Source: Bacteroidota bacterium (GTDB taxonomy: Bacteria; Bacteroidota; Bacteroidia; Palsa-965). From it: a stretch of DNA of 64,000 nt. Of the stretch, positions 44,842 to 52,812 are shown in pieces; positions within the stretch are counted from its first letter, which is position 1; every line of letters starts with the position of its first letter. Both the position numbers and the translations under genes were made by a program. The stretch covers positions 124,001 through 188,000 of the forward strand of contig JADBYT010000009.1 of assembly GCA_020402865.1 (NCBI GenBank), in the 5' to 3' direction. The notes under the pieces were generated by a model that was not told the DNA's origin, did not search any database, and saw nothing but the letters and a program-made list of their open reading frames with translations.

Positions 44842-44859
44842 GTGCTGAATTGAGAATTG

Positions 44860-44867
44860 CAAAAATA
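44860..44867 (-). promoter_or_regulatory. -7 element TATTTTTG for truA
   Basis: On the minus strand TATTTTTG ends 18 bases upstream of the GTG at 44841. It decides the truA start codon against the upstream ATG. 44899-45091 holds no other clear feature. Confidence 0.55.
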
Positions 44868-45091
44868 CGGATTTGCGGCCGGTGTTGTGGAGTAACAAAC
44901 CGGATTTGATGCGCCGGACAGTATGAATTTATAGCCCAGACTGTAATGGAAAGCTTTCCGCGATGCTTTTAAATACAACGATGCGCTTGTAATGGAAGGC
45001 TGGAGCCGAGCGGTTTTTAATTGCTGCCTGAGGTTCGCTCCTGCTTTTTTTTTACATTTTATACCTAAAACAAAATTATTTTGTGTGCAAT

Positions 45092-45260
45092 CCTCCGAGG
45101 TTAAAAGAAACCTCGGAGGATGAATTTGTCTGTTTTGTTTTAGCGGGCTCAAGCCTCCGAGGTTAAAATCCCGGAGGATGAATTTGTCTGTTTTGTTTTA
45201 GCGGGCTCAAGCCTCCGAGGTAAAAATACCGGAGGATGAATTTGTCTGTTTTGTTTTAGG
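45092..45260. repeat. Tandem array A: three ~60-bp hairpin-bearing units
   Basis: Units begin at 45092, 45154 and 45212 (62, 58 and ~49 bp). Each starts CCTCCGAGG and holds the shared tail GATGAATTTGTCTGTTTTGT. In unit 1, CCTCCGAGG (45092-45100) and CCTCGGAGG (45111-45119) form a perfect hairpin. Units 2 and 3 have shortened centres but keep CCTCC/GGAGG pairing. The array lies in a 596-base gap (44842-45437) between minus-strand genes. Confidence 0.85.
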
Positions 45261-45302
45261 GGAATTATCGGGGGGGCTGAGATTGTCGTGGTGGCACAGC
45301 AA

Positions 45303-45430
45303 TCGGTGGCTTCGACAGGCTCAGCCACCAATTACTGAGATGCAGTCGGTGGCTTCAACAGGCTCAGCCACCAATTACTGAGATGCAGTCGGTGGCTTCA
45401 ACAAGCTCAGCCGCCGATTGCTGAGACACG
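45303..45430. repeat. Tandem array B: three 43-bp palindrome units
   Basis: Units begin at 45303, 45346 and 45389. Each has the palindrome GGTGGCTTCGACAGGCTCAG followed by CCACC (first copy), then AATTACTGAGATGCAGT as spacer. Copies 2 and 3 differ by single bases; in unit 3 the change in the right arm (GCCGCC) weakens the stem. This resembles the dispersed GGCTTCGACAGGCTCAGCC palindromes seen between genes in many bacteria. Confidence 0.85.
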
Positions 45431-45437
45431 GCAGTGA

Positions 45438-48059
45438 TCAATAGCTCCAGCGGCGCGTAAGCGCGTTGTAAAAACTGAAGCCCACTTTCCAGGTCAATGT
45501 TGGCTTTTCGAACGTGTTATCGGCCGTTACGGCGAATACTCCAAGACGGAAAAGCTGTTGGCGGATACGGATTACACGTTCCAGTCCGGCGAATACTTCC
45601 TGATGGTAGAAGCCGGCATCAGGAATAATAAGTGTGCCGCCACCCAAAGCTGCGGTAATTTTCAACCTACCGAAAAGCGGAATTTTGCTGCCGAACGCAC
45701 CTTCGAAATGGTGAATGAAGTTGATCCGCACAAAACTGCTTGCCGTACTCAGTGTAGGCCCGAGCAACTGAAACGAGCGAAGGGGATCGGAGAAAATGAA
45801 TGAATCGGAACCACGGAAATATTTGTGCTCAAGCAAACGCAGGTTGGCTTTATTGAGGAATGCGCCAAACAATACATTCCAGCTCAGAAAGCCAAAGCGT
45901 TTCATCTGCAGCTCATCAACTGAACCGAATTCGATGTAATCGAAATTCACTTCGCTGCCCAGCAGGCCGGGAATGCCTTTGCGGTAGAAGAAACGCAGTT
46001 CGGGATACTTTGAGCCGAGAATGATTTTCTGCTTTTTGCGGATCATGTATTTCTGACGGAAACGATACTTGAGTTCGAGCTTGATTTCGGTTTTTACGTA
46101 CCGGTCGAAGTTAATTGGCGTATTGAGCGAGCCAAACAACTGACCCGACCACTGCTCAAGCTGCAGACCGGTAATCGGAAACTGATCACTGTACTCGAAG
46201 GTAAGTTCGCCGAAAAGTCCGTTTACAATTTCCATCCGCTGTGCCACACTAAACTCACGGCAGCGCACCCAGTTGCTGCGGCTGAACACCTGCTGAATGG
46301 AAGCAAAATTGTTCACCATATCGTAAAAATCGCCGAAGCGGATAAAGGTGCGCACAAATTTGAGTGGTACATACGTAAGGCCCACGCCCACTTTGCCACG
46401 TAAATCGCGGTTGCGAAAACCATAGTCTATTTGCCCATCAGTTTCGAGCAGCATATTGTTGGTGAAGCGTTTGTTAAAACTGCCGCTAAGGTTATGACGA
46501 TAACCGCCAACGCCAAACGGGTTAACCTGATCGGCAAGCGGCGAGATGTAAAAATTGTAACGCTTCTCGCGGTTGCGGTGACTGATACCGTTGATCAGAA
46601 AGCTCCATACATCAAGGTGATTGTAGGCCGAGTCCTGACTCATTTTATACTCCGGACTGTTGTGATAAGCCAGAATACTGTCAACCTCATGCACATAGCG
46701 CAGTTCGCGTTCCTGCAACTGAATGGTGCGGTTTTGCACCCAGTAGGCCGAATCTTTGTCGAATGCATCTTCTTCAAAATGTTTCACCTCATCATTGAAC
46801 AATTTGGGCGGGAAAGTGGTGTTTACCTTGTACTGCGAATGATCGGAACGCATGTTACCGATAATATTGAACTTGCCTTCGCGCACGGTATAATTAAACT
46901 CACGGCGCACCGGCAAATAAATACCGGAGGCCACTTCTTCATAATCAATAATGATGTTAAACTCTCTGCAGAAAAGCAGCACGTCGGTATTCACGCTCAG
47001 GTTTACCGAGAGGATTGCCCATGTGCTGTCTTCCACAAAAATGAACCCCGAGAAAAGTGCATCGGACCGGAAAAGCGGATTGACGGCTATTTTATGAACC
47101 TGTTTACCGTTTTCGGTAAATGTGGTAAGGAAGTCGAAACGGTAATTGAGAAAAGCAGTACCTGCAGCCGGTGAGAGCAGCGGACGGCTGGCAATATTGG
47201 GCACATCAATCTGGTTGCGGTAAAAGTTAAAATCGGCCGACTGTGCATCGTTTACAAGCAGATACACATTGTCTGTGAGCACCTGCACAGGCGCAATTTC
47301 ATGCTCGCCATAGTTGAAGCCCATGCCGCTGTTGTTGTTCACATCCATTACATTGTTTGAACGCCGCTCGGTAAAATCATGCTGGGCAAGCACATTTTCC
47401 TTGAATCGGCCGGGGCGCTCGAAATAGGTTTCTGTAACCGATTCGAGAAGATTCAGGCGTTTGTCTTTAAGTGCATCCTGAGCCTCTTTCAGTTCTTTTT
47501 CCTTACGTTCCTTCTTTTGTTTAGTTTGATAACGTGCCGTTGAATCTTCCTTTTTCTTTTTCCGTTCCAGTTCGGCCAGCGACGAGTCGCGTTCAGTGGG
47601 ATTGGTACTGGCTTTTTCGAGTGATATTTTCTGATACGTACGGCACTGGTAGTTGTTTACACGATCCCAGTATTCACTCCGTTTATCAATTACCTGCTTC
47701 ATTATCTCGCGTCCTTTGTCGCGGTCGCCCTTGACACTAATTTCCACGGCGTTCATGGAAACGGTGGAAACGCGCATGGTCACATTAAGAATCGCAGGCT
47801 TTCCTTCGGCAATGGTCACAGCCTGCTCCTGCGTAGCCAGTCCGAGCTGCGAGAAGATAAGTGTATAGTTTCCGGGCTTAAGTTCAAGAAAAAAGGCGCC
47901 GTTCAGGTTGGTATTTACACCGTAAACAGAATTCTTTACAGATACCGCCACATACGGTAGCGGTTGCCCCGTAGTATCACGCACTACACCTTTTACCACA
48001 CCCGCACTGAGCAGGGCTGGGAAAGTCAAAAAAAGCAATAAAAGACGTATTCCGATCAT
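45438..48059 (-). CDS. DUF5686 / carboxypeptidase-regulatory-like outer-membrane protein (paralogue 1)
   Basis: 873 residues. Signal peptide (GIRLLLLFLTFPALLSA), then a CarbopepD_reg-like beta domain at ~20-105 (GVVKGVVRDTTGQPLPYVAVSVKNSVYGVNTNLNGAFFLEL). A charged linker and DUF5686 region follow (KGDRDKGREIMKQVIDKRSEYW, YQCRTYQKISLEK). The C-terminal ~450 residues have alternating strands typical of a TonB-receptor-like barrel, with final WKVGFSFYNALTRRWSY ending in an aromatic residue. Probably an outer-membrane protein; function unknown. ATG at 48059 is chosen because the upstream TTG at 48068 overlaps the -7 box TAACTTTG (48066-48073). The transcript appears leaderless. It is about half identical to the gene at 48308-50977. 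Confidence 0.85.
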   Translation of the reverse strand: MIGIRLLLLFLTFPALLSAGVVKGVVRDTTGQPLPYVAVSVKNSVYGVNTNLNGAFFLELKPGNYTLIFSQLGLATQEQAVTIAEGKPAILNVTMRVSTVSMNAVEISVKGDRDKGREIMKQVIDKRSEYWDRVNNYQCRTYQKISLEKASTNPTERDSSLAELERKKKKEDSTARYQTKQKKERKEKELKEAQDALKDKRLNLLESVTETYFERPGRFKENVLAQHDFTERRSNNVMDVNNNSGMGFNYGEHEIAPVQVLTDNVYLLVNDAQSADFNFYRNQIDVPNIASRPLLSPAAGTAFLNYRFDFLTTFTENGKQVHKIAVNPLFRSDALFSGFIFVEDSTWAILSVNLSVNTDVLLFCREFNIIIDYEEVASGIYLPVRREFNYTVREGKFNIIGNMRSDHSQYKVNTTFPPKLFNDEVKHFEEDAFDKDSAYWVQNRTIQLQERELRYVHEVDSILAYHNSPEYKMSQDSAYNHLDVWSFLINGISHRNREKRYNFYISPLADQVNPFGVGGYRHNLSGSFNKRFTNNMLLETDGQIDYGFRNRDLRGKVGVGLTYVPLKFVRTFIRFGDFYDMVNNFASIQQVFSRSNWVRCREFSVAQRMEIVNGLFGELTFEYSDQFPITGLQLEQWSGQLFGSLNTPINFDRYVKTEIKLELKYRFRQKYMIRKKQKIILGSKYPELRFFYRKGIPGLLGSEVNFDYIEFGSVDELQMKRFGFLSWNVLFGAFLNKANLRLLEHKYFRGSDSFIFSDPLRSFQLLGPTLSTASSFVRINFIHHFEGAFGSKIPLFGRLKITAALGGGTLIIPDAGFYHQEVFAGLERVIRIRQQLFRLGVFAVTADNTFEKPTLTWKVGFSFYNALTRRWSY

Positions 48060-48065
48060 TTTGCG

Positions 48066-48073
48066 CAAAGTTA
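48066..48073 (-). promoter_or_regulatory. -7 element TAACTTTG directly before the DUF5686 gene (leaderless start)
   Basis: On the minus strand TAACTTTG is followed by six bases and then the ATG at 48059, leaving room for no more than a few bases of leader. It fixes the start codon. Confidence 0.55.
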
Positions 48074-48198
48074 GGGTTTATCCGTACAGTCAACCCGGGT
48101 ATTATGCCAAATGGCACGGGAATATGACGAATGGCGTTGGCGTATTGTTACAGACGCAGGGAAAACATTTCGTTACCGGTAAGTCCGTGACTAGTTGC

Positions 48199-48226
48199 AA
48201 AAAAAGTCCGGACGAACTGTCCGGAC
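48199..48226 (-). terminator. Terminator of the second DUF5686 gene
   Basis: GTCCGGAC occurs at 48206-48213 and 48219-48226 (each self-complementary), forming a hairpin with a 5-base loop. On the minus strand it ends in TTTTTTT. It lies ~80 bases past the stop at 48308. With this in place, the two DUF5686 genes are separate transcripts. Confidence 0.75.
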
Positions 48227-48307
48227 AAAAATAATTTGTGATTCTTCCCTTTTTATCTGCCAGTCAAACATACTAACCGGCAACTATGGGGAATGAACAA
48301 CGGTAAA

Positions 48308-50977
48308 TTACCAGTTCCATTTGCGGGTAAACGGGTTAAATACGCCCACGCCTACTTTCCAGGTTATTTCAGGATCATTAAATGTATTATCTGATGTAAC
48401 GGCAAAGACACCCAGACGGAAAGGTTGCCCCCAGAGGGTGATTACGCGCTCAAGTCCGGCAAAAAACTCCTGATGGTAGAAATTGGATTCGGGGATAATT
48501 AATGTACCGCCCCCCACAGCCGTAGTTATTTTCAACCGTCCGAGCAGGGGTATTTTACTTCCGAAAGCACCGTCGAAATGATGGATATAATTAAATCTGA
48601 AAAACGAGGTATTGGTAAACATCATCCGCTCGCCAAGAAGTTGGAATGACTGAAGCGGTGCCACAAAAAATAAAATTTCAGAGCCCCGGAAATAGCGGTA
48701 TTCCAACCTTCGCAAGCTGGTTTTATTCAGAAACACCCCGTACTGCAGGTTAAAGTGGCTTGTCCCGAAACGTTTCAGCCGAAGGTCATCAAAAGTTCCT
48801 ACTTCGAGGTAATCGAAATTAACTTCGCTGCCCAGCAAACCGGGGATGCCTTTGCGGTAAAACACACGTAGTTCGGGATATTTGGAACCAAGTATGATTT
48901 TACGGTTTTTCTTAATTACATATTTCTGCTTATGCCGGTAGCGGAATTCCAGCCTTATTTCGGCCTTTTTGTAACGCGGAAAGTTGACCGGCGGTGCCAA
49001 TGCGGAATAAAGGCTGTCCCAGAAAGGCTGCACCTGCATATCCAGAATCGGACTCTGATCGCTGAATTCGAAGGTAAGTTCACCAAACAGGCCGTTTACA
49101 ATTTCCACGCGTTGCGCCACGCTGAACTCCCGTGTACGTGCCCAGTTTCCGAGGCTGAAGAAATCAGCGAACGACGTAAAGGGATTGATCTGCTCGTAAA
49201 AATCGCCGCCACGCACAAAGGTGCGCATAAAGCGTTTGGGGTTGTAGGTATAACCCACACCGACCTTTGCGCGAAGATCGCGGTTGTTGGGCCCGTAATC
49301 AAGCATGCCCTCGGTTTCAAGCTGCTTTCCGCTGTCGAAACGTTTGCTGTAACTGCCAATGAGCCGGTGCCGGTATCCGCCTACACCCAGCAGCACAATC
49401 TGTTCGGCCAGCGGGGCAAAGTAAAACTCGTAGCCCTTTAAACTGTTGCGGTGGCCCACACCGTTAATGAGAAAGCTCCAGATGTTGATGCGGTTAAACA
49501 GTGAGTCGCTTTCTTCAATATACTCCTGTGTGCCGAAGTAAGCCTGCACACTGTCGGCATCCTGAATAAATGCCAGCTCTTTTTCGTCGAGTTGCAGTGT
49601 GCGGTTTTCCGCCCAGAATGCCGAATCCCTGTCGAACGCATTGTCTTCAAAATGTTTTACCTCGTTATTAAAAAGCCCGCGTGGAAAATCAACGTTCACC
49701 TTGTACTGCGCGTGCTCCATACGTACATTGCCGATTACGTTAAACTCTTCTTCCAGAATGGTGTAATTAAACTCACGCTGTACGGGCAGATAAATACCCG
49801 GTTCTACTTCGCGATAACGCTGAATAACATTAAACTCTTTGCAGGAAAGAAGTACGTCGGTATTCACGCTTAAATTAACCGACACAATGGCCCAGGAGCT
49901 GTCTTCCACAAAAAGAAATCCGTTAAAAAGCGCATCCGCTTTGAAGAGCGGATTAACCGCAATTTTATGAATCTGCTTACCATTTTCACTGAAGGTGGCA
50001 ATAAACTCGAACCGGTAATTGAGTAATGCAGTTGATGCCGCCGGCGATAACAGCGGGCGATTACAGATTACCGGCACATCAATCTGATTGCGGTAAAAAT
50101 TAAAGTCGGCAGCCTGTGCATCATTCACCAGCAGATACGGATTATCGGCAATTGTGGCAACGGGAGCCATTTCGTATTCGCCGTATTGCATAGTAAGACT
50201 GGTGCCGTCGTTTACCACATACGATCCTTCTTCGCGGGTTTTCTGTTGAGTAAAATCATTTTGCGCGATGATATTCTCTTTGAAGGTAAACGGGCTGCGA
50301 AAAAATGTTTCGCCTACTGTTTCAATCAGGTTAAGCCGCTGATCTTTCAGCGCCTCCTGCATAGCCATGTATTCGGCTTCTTTACGTTTGCGTTTTCGTT
50401 CACTATCCTTCGAACCGGCTGTATCTTTTTGCCATTGCTGTTCCAGCCGGGCCATCGCCGAATCACGTTTTTCAGGCTTTTTACTCACTTTCTCCAACGA
50501 TGCTTTCTGGTATGTCCGGCATTGGTAAGTATTCACCCGTTCCCAATATACACTCCGGTTTTCAATTACTTTTTTCATTATTTCGCGCCCCTTGTCGCGG
50601 TCGCCTTTTGTGGTAATTGTAACCGTACTGAGTGTTTTGGTTTGTGTGTACAAAACCACATTCAGTACTGTTGGTGGTCCATTGGTAACCACTACCTGTT
50701 TTTCAACTGTCTGGTAGCCAAGCTGTGCAAACACAAGCGTGTAGGCTCCGGCCGGTAATTCGAGAAAAAAAGCGCCGTTCAGATTGGTATTTACACCAAG
50801 TGTGGAGTTTTTTACGCCCACAGCCACATAAGGCAACGGGACGCCTGACGTGTCACTGACCGAACCTTTAACCACACCGGCATGAAGCCCGAAAACAGGC
50901 CACAGAAAAAACAGTAACCCGGCAATGGTACTGCGTGTAATAAGAGGGATGATACTGTTATTCATTCTGTCAGGCAT
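48308..50977 (-). CDS. DUF5686 / carboxypeptidase-regulatory-like outer-membrane protein (paralogue 2)
   Basis: 889 residues with the same layout as the gene at 45438-48059: signal peptide (TIAGLLFFLWPVFGLHA), CarbopepD_reg-like domain (GVVKGSVSDTSGVPLPYVAVGVKNSTLGVNTNLNGAFFLEL), DUF5686 linker (KGDRDKGREIMKKVIENRSVYWERVNTYQCRTYQKASLEK) and a barrel-like C-terminus ending KWNW. Many blocks are identical between the two (GSKYPELR, FYRKGIPGLLGSEVNFDY), which indicates a tandem duplication followed by divergence. Either ATG at 50977 or 50965 (MNNSIIP) may be the start. The charged linker is richer in Lys/Arg/Glu repeats here. Function unknown. Confidence 0.85.
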   Translation of the reverse strand: MPDRMNNSIIPLITRSTIAGLLFFLWPVFGLHAGVVKGSVSDTSGVPLPYVAVGVKNSTLGVNTNLNGAFFLELPAGAYTLVFAQLGYQTVEKQVVVTNGPPTVLNVVLYTQTKTLSTVTITTKGDRDKGREIMKKVIENRSVYWERVNTYQCRTYQKASLEKVSKKPEKRDSAMARLEQQWQKDTAGSKDSERKRKRKEAEYMAMQEALKDQRLNLIETVGETFFRSPFTFKENIIAQNDFTQQKTREEGSYVVNDGTSLTMQYGEYEMAPVATIADNPYLLVNDAQAADFNFYRNQIDVPVICNRPLLSPAASTALLNYRFEFIATFSENGKQIHKIAVNPLFKADALFNGFLFVEDSSWAIVSVNLSVNTDVLLSCKEFNVIQRYREVEPGIYLPVQREFNYTILEEEFNVIGNVRMEHAQYKVNVDFPRGLFNNEVKHFEDNAFDRDSAFWAENRTLQLDEKELAFIQDADSVQAYFGTQEYIEESDSLFNRINIWSFLINGVGHRNSLKGYEFYFAPLAEQIVLLGVGGYRHRLIGSYSKRFDSGKQLETEGMLDYGPNNRDLRAKVGVGYTYNPKRFMRTFVRGGDFYEQINPFTSFADFFSLGNWARTREFSVAQRVEIVNGLFGELTFEFSDQSPILDMQVQPFWDSLYSALAPPVNFPRYKKAEIRLEFRYRHKQKYVIKKNRKIILGSKYPELRVFYRKGIPGLLGSEVNFDYLEVGTFDDLRLKRFGTSHFNLQYGVFLNKTSLRRLEYRYFRGSEILFFVAPLQSFQLLGERMMFTNTSFFRFNYIHHFDGAFGSKIPLLGRLKITTAVGGGTLIIPESNFYHQEFFAGLERVITLWGQPFRLGVFAVTSDNTFNDPEITWKVGVGVFNPFTRKWNW

Positions 50978-51374
50978 TGATCGCGCAATAATTGGATAAA
51001 TAGTAATTGGATAACTATTTATTGTTTGTAAATCGAAAAATGACTTTTAACTGGTCTTACTAATTGATTGAGGCGAAATACTAATGCAGTACCCGCAATG
51101 ATGCTGTATTGGTTGTAGTATTCTGAGAGCCTGAAAAGCTCCATTTTGCGTGCAAGACGCAAAAAAGTAAAAAGGTTGTGGTATGCGTTTTTAACAGGCG
51201 GCAAAAAAACAGGTATTCATGACTACAGACAAGTTAAAATAGGACAACGGAAATTTTGTGCGGTGAACGGTTATATCGTATTATTGGCAGTGACGGTAAG
51301 CATACTTAAATCGATTTTAATCTTCAAAAAACAGCTGATCACTATCTTTATCTGAAAGTAACCCTATTAAACCC
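50978..51374. other. Intergenic region between divergent genes, one small hairpin
   Basis: About 400 AT-rich bases. The only structure seen is TTTTGCGT (51144-51151) / ACGCAAAA (51157-51164), a short hairpin with a 5-base loop and A tract after it. No coding frame of convincing character. Promoters for the flanking divergent genes must lie here but no good TAnnTTTG/TTTG pair was placed. Confidence 0.4.
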
Positions 51375-52223
51375 ATGAAAAGTTTTCTTTTATCACTAAG
51401 TCTCGTGGTTTCGTTTACATGCCTTGCGCAAACAGATACGATAAATCAACGACACGAGCGTAAACGTTTCATCCTTTCAGTGATCACAGCCGGTTACAAT
51501 CGGGCAACCTCCAGTCAGTTATTAACTATAAGTGCCCCTTCCACCATGTGGTATAAAAACGGTGAATACAGGTTTGGCTCACTTGGGCAGGGTTTTCAGC
51601 TTGGAATAAAAAGTGCGTATGCGGTTAGCGACAGGCTTTCAGTAGAAGGCGGAGTCTATTATTTTTTCAGCAATGTAATTCACTATGCGTACGAATGGTC
51701 AAGAAATCCGTTTGTTATTGAAGGATATGGAAAATCGGATCAGCAGCTGCTTATGCCCCGGATTTTTGCAGGAATTTCAGTGCCTTTTTATGAATCACAA
51801 AAATGGTCATTCGCTCTTGCGGGTGGTTTCACGCTTAGCCGTCCTGAAATAACTGAGAAAATTGACCTGTATTACACCAACGATTCGCTGGCCGGGAATA
51901 TGACGACAAAAATAACCGGCAACCTGAGTGCAGGTTTCTATACCTCACTGCAATGCAATTACAGGCTGTCTGAAAACTGGGTGGTGCAGGGCGAATTGCT
52001 CGCAACAGGACAAGCATGGTCGCCTGAAAAGAAAACGATAACGGCATATACCCTAGACGGTACCGATCAGTTGCCTTTACTGAATACCTGGCAAAAAGAA
52101 ACGTTGTACACCAACGATGTGCCGGCCGCACAATCCAATACAAATGTACCTTATCAGGCGGCGGCTATCTCGTATCAGTTGAATACGCTGGGCTTTCAGT
52201 TAAGCATTTTCAGGCAATTTTAA
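51375..52223 (+). CDS. Outer-membrane beta-barrel candidate, unknown
   Basis: 282 residues. Signal peptide (SFLLSLSLVVSFTCLAQ) and then alternating amphipathic strands typical of a small barrel (FILSVITAGYNRATS, QLGIKSAYAVSDRLSVEGGVYYFF, QLLMPRIFAGISVPFYESQKWSFALAGGFTLSRP, LSAGFYTSLQCNYRLSENWVVQGELLATGQ) ending LGFQLSIFRQF with a terminal Phe. Family not recognised. Its stop overlaps, on the opposite strand, the stop of the Crp/SRPBCC remnant. Confidence 0.7.
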   Translation: MKSFLLSLSLVVSFTCLAQTDTINQRHERKRFILSVITAGYNRATSSQLLTISAPSTMWYKNGEYRFGSLGQGFQLGIKSAYAVSDRLSVEGGVYYFFSNVIHYAYEWSRNPFVIEGYGKSDQQLLMPRIFAGISVPFYESQKWSFALAGGFTLSRPEITEKIDLYYTNDSLAGNMTTKITGNLSAGFYTSLQCNYRLSENWVVQGELLATGQAWSPEKKTITAYTLDGTDQLPLLNTWQKETLYTNDVPAAQSNTNVPYQAAAISYQLNTLGFQLSIFRQF

Positions 52224-52724
52224 TCATACTGAGGCTTTTCACACTCGGCTTTCAAGGCCAGCAACCAGCTTTCGCCTCCATTACGCACATTCCGGTTCAT
52301 CATTTTCTTCAGCAGTTTCACCAGAAAACCATCCATACTTTCTTCCATATACACCACTGTTTCATTGCCTTGCGCTACGATTTTCCAGTTGTGAATGGCG
52401 GCAGCTCCCGCTGATGACCCACAGTTCACAATCAGTAAGTGCATGAATGTGCCAGCGTGCAGGCTGTTTGAACAAAAAGCTGTGCAGATCAACTGTAAAG
52501 TAACCTTTGGTGGAAATCCATTTGGTAATTTCGCGGTTATCCGTTTCAAGGTACTCGCGTAAAATGCCCGACTGCACAAAGCCCAGCCGGTCAGAAAGGC
52601 GGCCTGCTTTGAGATAGTAATCACCTTTATGCAATTTAAGCGGCTTAAAAAAGCGCGTAATCGCACCAACTTCTTCCGTGGAAACACCAAAACTGCTGAG
52701 GATGTAGCCTTCTAGTTCGGTCAT
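52220..52724 (-). pseudogene. Chimeric remnant: Crp/Fnr N-terminus joined out of frame to an SRPBCC C-terminus
   Basis: From 52724 an open frame gives ~105 residues of a Crp/Fnr-type cyclic-nucleotide-binding domain (LKLHKGDYYLKAGRLSDRLGFVQSGILREYLETDNREITKW through DCELWVIS), but it lacks the DNA-binding half and ends in out-of-frame residues at 52362. In another frame, from ~52405 down to the stop at 52220, lies the C-terminal ~57 residues of an SRPBCC/AHSA1-like protein (NWKIVAQGNETVVYMEES, ESWLLALKAECEK). Neither gene is complete. The best reading is a deletion near 52400-52415 that fused two adjacent genes out of frame, both now inactive. A short truncated cNMP-binding protein could still be made. 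Confidence 0.65.
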
Positions 52725-52759
52725 AGTTACCCAATATAGCGCGTCTGGTCATTGAGCAT

Positions 52760-52800
52760 AATAAAAAATCCGGCTCATTTTCATGGCCGGATTTTTTATT
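52760..52800. terminator. Strong terminator of the T9SS cargo gene
   Basis: AATAAAAAATCCGG (52760-52773) and CCGGATTTTTTATT (52787-52800) form a perfect 14-bp stem with A/T tracts on both sides, 13 bases past the stop at 52813. It can act on both strands. Confidence 0.88.
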
Positions 52801-52812
52801 ATGCGAATTGGA

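Noticed and set aside
45092-45430. CRISPR array
   Set aside because: Only three units per array, unit lengths vary in array A, the 'spacers' are repeated between units, and no cas genes are near.
46431-47174. 247-codon plus-strand open frame
   Set aside because: It is the antisense of the DUF5686 gene and has no protein-like composition, signal or promoter; similarly long antisense frames occur at 5230-5946 and 34355-35242.
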